Shown in pieces: positions 1-5,073 of a stretch of 7,149 nucleotides of DNA. The DNA lies in the NCBI GenBank assembly GCA_050942925.1, contig JBMNOF010000096.1, positions 1 to 7,149 on the forward strand. The letters are read 5' to 3'. A program made the position numbers and the translations under genes. The notes below the pieces were generated by a model. The model did no database searches and had not been told where the DNA came from. It was given only the letters and a program-made list of their open reading frames with translations. The stretch is from Spyradocola sp050942925 (lineage in GTDB: Bacteria; Bacillota; Clostridia; Christensenellales; UBA1750). Position 1 is the first letter of the stretch. Each line of letters begins with the position of its first letter.

Positions 1-114
1 AAGGGCATGACCCACTGCGTCCCCTTCGTCCTGCTCAACGAGGGCGGCGAGCCCGTCCCCACGATCTGGGAAAAGCGCGGCCCCTACCCCATCCCCAACC
101 AGCCGCGCACCTGA
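1..114 (+). CDS. 3' end of an unrecognised protein (partial, truncated at left edge)
   Basis: Frame 1 is open from the first base and ends in TGA at 112-114, giving 37 C-terminal residues. These include THCVPFVLLNEGGEPVPTIW and then a proline-rich tail ending PYPIPNQPRT. The Met at codon 3 has no visible ribosome binding site, so the real start lies left of the window. GC-rich codon choice like that of the downstream genes and the strong hairpin just after the stop support a real gene end. I do not recognise the family from so short a tail. It is transcribed convergently to the repressor gene ending at 182, so it is not part of the sugar operon. Confidence 0.6.
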   Translation, partial: KGMTHCVPFVLLNEGGEPVPTIWEKRGPYPIPNQPRT

Positions 115-135
115 CGCGCGCCCCCCATTTGCCCA

Positions 136-173
136 AGCAGGCCCCGCTCCCTCCCTGGGGAGCGGGGCCTGCT
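136..173. terminator. GC-rich hairpin between convergent genes, probable bidirectional terminator
   Basis: Bases 136-150 (AGCAGGCCCCGCTCC) pair perfectly with 159-173, a 15-bp stem around an 8-base loop. It starts 22 bases after the stop of the left-edge gene and lies 9 bases beyond the stop of the - strand repressor gene. Its placement between convergent ends is typical of a shared terminator. The T-tract is weak: only CCCTTTC follows on the + strand, and no T-run follows on the - strand. Efficiency as an intrinsic terminator is therefore uncertain. Confidence 0.6.
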
Positions 174-181
174 GCGCCCTT

Positions 182-820
182 TCATGGATCGTCCCTGCGC
201 ACCGGCTCCGCGGGACGGTCCTTTTTTCTGCGCATCTCCACACACACGCCGAGAATCCGCACCGGCAGCGCGCGAATCTGCTGCTCGCTGTAATAGGCCG
301 GCGCAAACCTTGCGGCGTTCAGGGCCAGGACAAGCAGTCCCTCCGGCTCGCGCAGAATGCGGCGCACAGCCGCCGCCTCCTCGCCCACGGACACCACCGC
401 GTCCTCCCCGCTCTGCACGCTGTCCTGCCGCCGGACGATGACGATGTCGCCGGCCAGATACTCCGGGTACATCGCCTCGTCCGCCACGCGCAGGCCGAAA
501 TAGTCGTCCACGCGCTCCCGTTCCAGCGGAAAGTCTTCGTACCCCACGATCTCCCCCGACGCGTCGTTTTGCAGCGCGCCGTACACGGGCACGCGCGCCA
601 TGCCCGCCACGCCGCATTCTACCCCCGATTCGCCGTTGAGCAAGTCGTCCACGGAGATGCCAAAGAAGTTTGCCAGACGCATCAGCGTCCGGGAATTCGG
701 CTCCCGCTTGCCCGTCTCCCACATTCCGACCGTCCCGTTTGCAACGTGAAACGACTCCGCAAATTGCGACTGCGTCAGTCCTGCCGCTTTTCTGTGTTTC
801 TTGATCTGTTCCGCGAGCAC
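182..820 (-). CDS. XRE-family repressor with a LexA/S24-like C-terminal domain whose self-cleavage residues are lost
   Basis: A 212-residue DNA-binding repressor. Residues about 1-61 form an XRE helix-turn-helix (AGLTQSQFAESF, then VGMWETGKREP and the typical ISVDDLL end). Residues about 77-200 form an S24 peptidase-like domain (ARVPVYGAL, LRVADEAMYPEYLAGDIVIV, VRRIL). The catalytic Ser is Ala116 and the Lys is Arg153; they are 37 residues apart, exactly as Ser119 and Lys156 of E. coli LexA. The LexA Ala-Gly cleavage pair aligns with Asn85-Asp86. It should therefore dimerise and bind DNA but not self-cleave. Start choice: GTG at 820 has AAGGAG (829-834 on this strand) 8 bases upstream and gives the usual XRE beginning MLAEQIKKHRKAAG. 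ATG at 826 is only 2 bases from that site, and GTG at 850 has no good site. It is divergent from the Cro-like gene and sugar operon, which it may regulate. I see no clear promoter for it. Confidence 0.88.
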   Translation of the reverse strand: MLAEQIKKHRKAAGLTQSQFAESFHVANGTVGMWETGKREPNSRTLMRLANFFGISVDDLLNGESGVECGVAGMARVPVYGALQNDASGEIVGYEDFPLERERVDDYFGLRVADEAMYPEYLAGDIVIVRRQDSVQSGEDAVVSVGEEAAAVRRILREPEGLLVLALNAARFAPAYYSEQQIRALPVRILGVCVEMRRKKDRPAEPVRRDDP

Positions 821-825
821 CCGCA

Positions 826-838
826 TCACTCCTTGTGA
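826..838. promoter_or_regulatory. Candidate operator O1 (TCAC-N5-GTGA)
   Basis: The sequence TCACTCCTTGTGA is a 4-bp inverted repeat with a 5-base centre. It covers the ribosome binding site (829-834) of the divergent repressor gene, directly upstream of its start. If bound, it would fit autoregulation of the repressor. Two more exact copies of the same TCAC-N5-GTGA pattern lie at 847-859 and 929-941. Function is inferred from repetition and position only. Confidence 0.45.
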
Positions 839-846
839 GAAGGTTA

Positions 847-859
847 TCACTAACAGTGA
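847..859. promoter_or_regulatory. Candidate operator O2 (TCAC-N5-GTGA)
   Basis: TCACTAACAGTGA is the best of the set: its symmetry extends to five base pairs per arm (TCACT/AGTGA, 3-base centre). Its centre is 21 bp, about two helical turns, from O1. It lies in the leader of the - strand repressor gene, within the AT-rich divergent region. It is a typical size and shape for an XRE dimer site. Confidence 0.5.
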
Positions 860-876
860 ATTTCTTCAATTAATAC

Positions 877-889
877 TCACAATTCGTTA
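877..889. promoter_or_regulatory. Degenerate candidate operator O3 (TCAC-N5-GTTA)
   Basis: TCACAATTCGTTA differs from the TCAC-N5-GTGA pattern at one base. Its centre is 30 bp from O2 and 52 bp from the site at 929, roughly whole helical turns. It lies just upstream of the -35 box of the rightward promoter. A weaker half-site (TCAC, then TTTA) occurs at 910-922, inside the promoter. This is the weakest of the listed sites and could be chance. Confidence 0.3.
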
Positions 890-897
890 AATTTTGC

Positions 898-926
898 TTG
901 ACTTTTCTTTCACCAAACTTTACAAT
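898..926 (+). promoter_or_regulatory. Sigma-A type promoter for the Cro-like gene and probably the sugar operon
   Basis: The -35 box TTGACT (898-903) matches consensus at five of six bases. A 17-base spacer leads to the -10 box TACAAT (921-926), also five of six. The start point should fall near 932-934, leaving a leader of about 22 bases with AGGAGG (941-946) 8 bases before the ATG at 955. The region is AT-rich against a GC-rich background. No terminator or second clear promoter is visible before the permease genes, so this is probably the operon's main promoter. Confidence 0.8.
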
Positions 927-928
927 GC

Positions 929-941
929 TCACATAGGGTGA
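929..941. promoter_or_regulatory. Candidate operator O5 (TCAC-N5-GTGA) over the + strand transcription start
   Basis: TCACATAGGGTGA begins two bases after the -10 box and covers the expected start point of the rightward promoter. It ends at the edge of the ribosome binding site of the 68-residue XRE gene. The flanks extend the arms to CTCAC/GTGAG (928-942). A repressor bound here would block transcription of the + strand operon. Binding by either adjacent XRE protein is inferred. Confidence 0.5.
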
Positions 942-954
942 GGAGGCGAATTGA

Positions 955-1161
955 ATGAAAGAGGCGATCCGGCGCCACCGGGAAGCCCGGGGGCTGACGC
1001 AGGAGCAGCTGGCGCAAAAGATGGGCTATCACAGCCAATCCATCGTCGCCATGTGGGAATCCGGCGACCGCAAGCCGCCCAGCGACAAGCTTCCGCTCCT
1101 GGCGCGCGTGCTCGGCTGCGCGATTGAAGACCTGTTTGCGCCCTGCAAGCCGAGGGGATGA
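955..1161 (+). CDS. Small Cro-like XRE-family DNA-binding protein
   Basis: A 68-residue protein that is essentially one XRE helix-turn-helix domain. Residues 14-26 hold the first half (LTQEQLAQKMGYH), 27-41 hold the recognition helix and turn (SQSIVAMWESGDRKP), and residues 54-61 match the usual end of the fold (GCAIEDLF). The ATG has an ideal AGGAGG site 8 bases upstream. The recognition region shares a V-x-M-W-E-x-G-x-R-x-P pattern with the divergent repressor, so both may read the same operators. It has no effector or dimerisation domain, like phage Cro proteins. It is the first gene after the sigma-A promoter, 63 bp before the first permease with no terminator between, so it is probably co-transcribed with the transporter. 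Its role as activator, anti-repressor or autorepressor cannot be decided from sequence. Confidence 0.85.
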   Translation: MKEAIRRHREARGLTQEQLAQKMGYHSQSIVAMWESGDRKPPSDKLPLLARVLGCAIEDLFAPCKPRG

Positions 1162-1224
1162 CTTAACCTTCGTAAACAAAAAGAGAAGGAAAATCGACGG
1201 AAATGAGGAGGGTGGATTTCGCTT

Positions 1225-2169
1225 ATGACCGCACGAACCGCACAGACCGGCCAACGGAAGCGCGCCGGCCTGCCAGACAAGTACCGATTGTTTCTGATGG
1301 CGCTTCCCTTTCTGCTCCTGGTGCTGACGTTCAGCTACGGTCCCCTGTTCGGCTGGTCGTATGCGTTTTTCGACTACCGACCCGGCATTCCGCTCAGCAG
1401 TGAAAACTTCGTGGGCTTCAAGTGGTTTACGACTTTGTTCTCCAGCCCGGTGCAGCGCGCGGAGGTTCTGCGTGTGATGACGAACACCATCGTCATGAGC
1501 CTGCTCAACATCGCCTGCTCGGTGCTCCCCGTGGCCTTTGCCGTGTTCTTGAGCGAGGTCCGCATCCCCTGGTACAAAAAGAGCGTCCAGGTGCTCACGA
1601 CCCTGCCCAACTTCATCTCCTGGGTGCTGGTCTACTCCTTCGCCTATGCGCTGTTCAACACGAACAACGGCTTTCTCAACCAGTTTCTGATGCGCCTCGG
1701 GGTGTTGGACCGACCGATAAACTTCCTGGCGGACCCGGACAACATCTGGCTGAAGATGTGCGCCTGGAACGTGTGGAAGACCCTGGGCTGGTCCTCGATC
1801 ATGTACCTTGCGGCGATTGCGGGCATTGACCAAACGCTGTACGAGGCCGCGCGCATCGACGGCGCAGGCCGCTTCCAGATCATGTGGCACATCACCGTTC
1901 CCGGAATTCTGGAAACGTACTTCGTTCTGCTGCTTCTTTCCATCGCCAACTTCATCTCCAACGGCATGGAGCAGTACTTTGTCTTCCAAAACGCGATGAA
2001 CCGCAACAAGATCGAGGTTCTGGACCTCTACGTCTACAACATCGGCCTTGGCGGCGGCAGCTTCTCCTATGCGACGGCGGTCAGCATCCTCAAGTCCGTC
2101 GTGAGCCTGACGCTGCTGTTTGTCGCCAACAGCCTCTCGCGCCTGGTGCGCGGCAACACGATCCTCTGA
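1225..2169 (+). CDS. CUT1 ABC sugar transporter permease, LplB/YteP type
   Basis: A 314-residue inner-membrane permease with six predicted hydrophobic segments, at roughly residues 21-43, 84-109, 122-145, 176-199, 229-247 and 283-303. The cytoplasmic EAA loop that contacts the ATPase is clear at residues 207-227 (EAARIDGAG, then I-x-VPGI). The start of the membrane region (MALPFLLLVLTFSYGPLFGW) and the WKTLGWSSIMYLAAIAGID stretch are hallmarks of the LplB/YteP/YesP branch of oligosaccharide importers. The start at ATG 1225 lies 13 bases after AGGAGG (1206-1211) or 9 after GGTGG (1211-1215), slightly loose spacing. It is followed 29 bp later by its partner permease. The substrate cannot be read from the permease; the linked GH31 enzyme suggests an alpha-linked oligosaccharide. 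Confidence 0.95.
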   Translation: MTARTAQTGQRKRAGLPDKYRLFLMALPFLLLVLTFSYGPLFGWSYAFFDYRPGIPLSSENFVGFKWFTTLFSSPVQRAEVLRVMTNTIVMSLLNIACSVLPVAFAVFLSEVRIPWYKKSVQVLTTLPNFISWVLVYSFAYALFNTNNGFLNQFLMRLGVLDRPINFLADPDNIWLKMCAWNVWKTLGWSSIMYLAAIAGIDQTLYEAARIDGAGRFQIMWHITVPGILETYFVLLLLSIANFISNGMEQYFVFQNAMNRNKIEVLDLYVYNIGLGGGSFSYATAVSILKSVVSLTLLFVANSLSRLVRGNTIL

Positions 2170-2198
2170 CGGACCCGAAGGGAAAGGAGCGAACCCTC

Positions 2199-3131
2199 AT
2201 GACCCAGCCCAAGATCGCGCTCTCCCCCCGCCGGAAGATCCGGCATACGCCGGGGGACGTCGCGTTTAACACCTTGAATTGCCTGTTCTTCGGCCTGTTC
2301 ACGCTGGCCTGCGTCTTTCCATTCTACTATCTATTCATCAACACGATCTCGGACAACCAAGCCTCGAGCCTGGGGGACGTCATGTTCCTGCCCGTGGGCG
2401 TGCACTTTAGCAACTACATCGAGGTCCTCAAGATTCGCGGCATCGGGCGCGCCGCCCTGCTGAGCGTGGGGCGCACGGTGATCGGCACGACGCTGATGGT
2501 CCTGGCCAGCGCCGCCTGCGGCTATCTGTTCACCAAGGAAAAGATGTGGATGCGCAAGTTCTGGTACCGGTTCATCGTGGTGACGATGTACTTCAATGCC
2601 GGCATCATTCCCTGGTATTTGACGATGAACGCTTTGCACTTGACGAACAACTTCCTTGCTTATATTTTGCCTTCCATCGTCAGCCCCTACAACATCATCT
2701 TGGTTAAAACCTTCGTGGAATCCGTTCCCGCCTCGCTGGAGGAGAGCGCGCAGCTGGACGGCGCGGGCTATGGCACGATCCTCGTGCGCATCATCATCCC
2801 CTTAATCCAGCCGATCCTTGCCACGATTGCGATCTTTGGCGCGGTGGGCCAGTGGAACGCCTTCACCGACACGCTGTTCCTGATGTCGGACGCGGACTAC
2901 TTCACCCTGCAATTCCTGCTCTACCGCTATCTCAACGAGGCGGCGTCCCTTGCGGCGTTGCTCAAGTCCGATCCCACGCTCATGTCCAGCATGGACATTG
3001 CGCACATGCAGACCCCGGAGTCCGTCCGCATGACGGTTTCCATGGTGGTCGTGCTGCCCATTCTCTTCGTCTATCCCTTCTTCCAGCGCTACTTCGTGCA
3101 GGGCATCATGATCGGCGCTGTGAAGGGGTAA
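2199..3131 (+). CDS. CUT1 ABC sugar transporter permease, LplC/YtcP type
   Basis: A 310-residue permease that pairs with the preceding one to form the membrane channel. Hydrophobic segments lie at about residues 25-49, 88-110, 122-142, 151-170, 195-217 and 277-297. The EAA loop is present as EESAQLDGAG (residues 181-190), followed by IIIPLIQP; the EAA core reads EES. The C-terminus QRYFVQGIMIGAVKG is the signature ending of LplC/YtcP proteins. The ATG at 2199 has AAGGAG 9 bases upstream (2184-2189). The same frame is open back to 1884, but that part overlaps the first permease and lacks membrane-protein character, so it is excluded. The stop is 39 bp before the binding-protein gene. No ATPase gene is present nearby. 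Confidence 0.95.
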   Translation: MTQPKIALSPRRKIRHTPGDVAFNTLNCLFFGLFTLACVFPFYYLFINTISDNQASSLGDVMFLPVGVHFSNYIEVLKIRGIGRAALLSVGRTVIGTTLMVLASAACGYLFTKEKMWMRKFWYRFIVVTMYFNAGIIPWYLTMNALHLTNNFLAYILPSIVSPYNIILVKTFVESVPASLEESAQLDGAGYGTILVRIIIPLIQPILATIAIFGAVGQWNAFTDTLFLMSDADYFTLQFLLYRYLNEAASLAALLKSDPTLMSSMDIAHMQTPESVRMTVSMVVVLPILFVYPFFQRYFVQGIMIGAVKG

Positions 3132-3170
3132 AAAACACACAGCCCATGCAAAAAGGAGGAGGAACCCAAC

Positions 3171-4967
3171 GTGAAACGAATCTCAGCCCTGATCCTCGCG
3201 CTGCTCATCGCCCTGACGCTGCTCGGCTGCACGCCGGCCGCCCAGGACGAGACCCCGGACGCGTCCCCCGCTGAAACCGCGGGCGCGCCTTCCGACGACG
3301 CGTCGTCCGACGATGCGCCGGAGGCCGGCGGTCTCAACATGGAAGAGCTCTACACCGTGGAGGTCTTCTCGATGACCTCGAACTACGCCGGCATCCAGCC
3401 CGGATGGTTCGCCAAGGTCCTCAAGGACAAGTTCAACATGGAGCACAACATCGTCGCGACGAACCTGGAGGGCGGCGACAGCAAGCTGGCAACCCTCATG
3501 GCTTCCGGCGACATGGGCGATTTGGTCATCTTCGGCGACAACTCCGTGGATACCATCAAGAACGCCATTGACGCGGGGCTCCTCCTCGACTGGCAGGACA
3601 ACGGCCTGCTGGAGACCTACGGCCAGACGTTCCTGACGGAGTTCCCGGAGGCGCTGGAGTACAACAAGGTCATGTTCGGCGGCGGGGAGCACATCTACGG
3701 CATCGGCTACAACGTCTCCTACGACGACGAAGGCCCCAACGAGGGCACCGACATGATCTGGGGCCCCTACATCCGCTGGGACCTCTACGAGCAGCTCGGC
3801 TGCCCGGAGGTCGAATCCCTCGAGGACTTCCTGCCCATCCTCAAGCAGATGCAGGAGCTCTGCCCCACCTCCGACACCGGCAAGCCCACCTACGGCTTCT
3901 CCATGTGGTCGGACTGGGACAACACTCACATGATGTTCGCCAAGCAGTACGGCGCCATGCTCGGCTATAACGACGGCGATACCGGCAACCTGCTCTTTAT
4001 CCACGGCGAGGAGCCCAAGTACGAGTCCTTCCTCGAGGACGGCGGCATGTACTACCGGTCGCTGAAGCTCTTGTTCGACGCCAACCAGATGGGCTTGGTC
4101 GATCCGGACTCCATCTCCCAGAAGAACGCGGACGTCACCGCCAAGATCCAGGACGGTCAGGTGCTCTTCAGCTACTTCAGCTGGATTACCGGCTACAACA
4201 CGCCGGAGCACACCGACCAGGGCAAGGGCATGTACATGGTCCCCTTCAAGAACGAGAAGGTCTATTCCTATAGCCAGTCCACCTACGGCGGCATCCGCAC
4301 CACCTGCATCGGCGCAAAGGCCAAGGACCCCGCGCGCCTGATGGATTTCCTCAACTGGGTCTACTCGGACGAGGGCACCATGGTCTACAACAACGGCCCC
4401 GAGGGCATGGCCTGGGTCTATAACGACGAGGGCCAGCCGGAGCTTACGGAGCTCGGCGTCGAAATCTACCACGACGCCATGACCGAGGTCCCCGAGGAGT
4501 GGGGCGGCGGCACGTTCAGCGACGGCCAGCCCAAGTTCAGCCCCGGCACCGTGACCAACACCACGATCTCCAAGGTCTCGGGCGTGCCCTTCCTCGACCA
4601 GCTCTGGCCCAGCGTTCTTGCCATGGACACCAACCCCGTCCTGGACAAGTGGCGCGAGCACTTCGGCGTGTCCACGCCCAAGGAGTACTTCGAGCAGAAC
4701 GACATGCTCTCCATCTATAAGGTCCCCTTCCTGCCCGACGGCGCCCGTGTCATGAGCCAGGACCTCGAGCAGAAGAAGAGCTCCATCGGCCAGATCGTGC
4801 AGGAATACTCCTGGCGCATGGTCTTTGCCGCGGATGAGGCGGAGTTCACCGCCCTCTGGGACGAAATGACCGAAAAGGCCGACGGCCTGGGCTACCAGGA
4901 GCTGCTCGCCTGGACCATCGAGGGCGCGGAGGAAGAGTTCGCCGCCCGCGAAAACCCCCTTCCCTAA
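3171..4967 (+). CDS. Extracellular sugar-binding lipoprotein of the ABC importer (LplA/YtcQ type)
   Basis: A 598-residue substrate-binding lipoprotein. The N-terminus has a basic start (MKR), a hydrophobic core and the lipobox LLGC with Cys20, the expected lipid attachment site. Residues 21-54 are a flexible, acidic, Ser/Ala/Pro/Asp-rich linker (for example SDDASSDDAPEAGG) that would hold the protein off the membrane. The rest is a large aromatic-rich binding domain (GDMGDLVIFGDN, YGIGYNV, and the closing WDEMTEKADGLGYQELLAW), in line with the 500-600 residues usual for this branch. Translation starts at GTG 3171, behind a purine-rich AAAGGAGGAGG tract at 3152-3162. The order permease-permease-binding protein matches LplB-LplC-LplA-like loci. 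High expression is suggested by the strong site and the stable hairpin downstream. Ligand identity is not visible. Confidence 0.93.
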   Translation: MKRISALILALLIALTLLGCTPAAQDETPDASPAETAGAPSDDASSDDAPEAGGLNMEELYTVEVFSMTSNYAGIQPGWFAKVLKDKFNMEHNIVATNLEGGDSKLATLMASGDMGDLVIFGDNSVDTIKNAIDAGLLLDWQDNGLLETYGQTFLTEFPEALEYNKVMFGGGEHIYGIGYNVSYDDEGPNEGTDMIWGPYIRWDLYEQLGCPEVESLEDFLPILKQMQELCPTSDTGKPTYGFSMWSDWDNTHMMFAKQYGAMLGYNDGDTGNLLFIHGEEPKYESFLEDGGMYYRSLKLLFDANQMGLVDPDSISQKNADVTAKIQDGQVLFSYFSWITGYNTPEHTDQGKGMYMVPFKNEKVYSYSQSTYGGIRTTCIGAKAKDPARLMDFLNWVYSDEGTMVYNNGPEGMAWVYNDEGQPELTELGVEIYHDAMTEVPEEWGGGTFSDGQPKFSPGTVTNTTISKVSGVPFLDQLWPSVLAMDTNPVLDKWREHFGVSTPKEYFEQNDMLSIYKVPFLPDGARVMSQDLEQKKSSIGQIVQEYSWRMVFAADEAEFTALWDEMTEKADGLGYQELLAWTIEGAEEEFAARENPLP

Positions 4968-4979
4968 CGCCGCGTTTTC

Positions 4980-4988
4980 TGCTACAAT
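4980..4988 (+). promoter_or_regulatory. Possible internal extended -10 promoter before the GH31 gene
   Basis: TGCTACAAT fits the extended -10 pattern (TG, one base, then a five-of-six match to TATAAT). The -35 position (4960-4965, TTCCCT) is poor and overlaps the end of the binding-protein gene. Transcription from here would begin near 4995 and place the 5006-5038 hairpin close to the 5' end of the GH31 message. This would allow some enzyme expression independent of the transporter. Weak evidence: a short motif only. Confidence 0.3.
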
Positions 4989-5005
4989 GACAGCGTAAGA
5001 ACCGC

Positions 5006-5038
5006 TCGCCGCCCTTCCCTGCGCGGGAGGGGCGGCGA
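5006..5038 (+). other. Intercistronic stem-loop between binding protein and GH31 genes
   Basis: Bases 5006-5019 (TCGCCGCCCTTCCC) pair with 5025-5038 (GGGAGGGGCGGCGA) in a 14-bp stem with one G-T wobble and a 5-base loop. No T-run follows; the next bases are ATCCATCCATACTATAG. It is therefore a poor complete terminator. It is more likely to be a partial terminator or a 3' mRNA-stabilising structure that raises binding-protein expression over the distal enzyme gene, a common arrangement in binding-protein operons. If the upstream promoter candidate is real, it would instead be a 5' leader hairpin. Confidence 0.6.
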
Positions 5039-5073
5039 ATCCATCCATACTATAGAAAATCGGAGGTTCCAAC

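Noticed and set aside
821..850. Longer repressor forms starting at GTG 850 or ATG 826
   Set aside because: GTG 850 has no good ribosome binding site, and ATG 826 is only 2 bases from AAGGAG. GTG 820 has 8-base spacing and gives the usual XRE start. ATG 826 remains the main alternative.
84..869. 261-codon - strand frame overlapping the repressor
   Set aside because: It is Arg/Gly-rich and in a different frame from the repressor, which has clear XRE and S24-like motifs.
851..930. Promoter for the - strand repressor
   Set aside because: I looked for -35/-10 pairs on the - strand. Only poor combinations occur (for example TATTAA at 875-870 without a -35), so none is annotated.
182..1161. Prophage or mobile element
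   Set aside because: The divergent repressor/Cro-like pair is phage-like, but no integrase, excisionase, structural gene or attachment repeats are visible, and the flanking genes are metabolic.
910..1989. 359-codon open frame on the - strand
   Set aside because: It runs antisense to the Cro-like and first permease genes and across the sigma-A promoter, with no coherent domain. It is a codon-bias shadow.
1884..2198. Upstream extension of the second permease frame
   Set aside because: It overlaps the first permease, and its residues look like a shadow translation. The ATG at 2199 has AAGGAG at ideal spacing and gives a family-typical N-terminus.
4988..5001. Catabolite (cre) site TGACAGCGTAAGAA
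   Set aside because: Two mismatches, including the conserved C near the right end, are too many to annotate as a site; it is mentioned only as context for the internal promoter.
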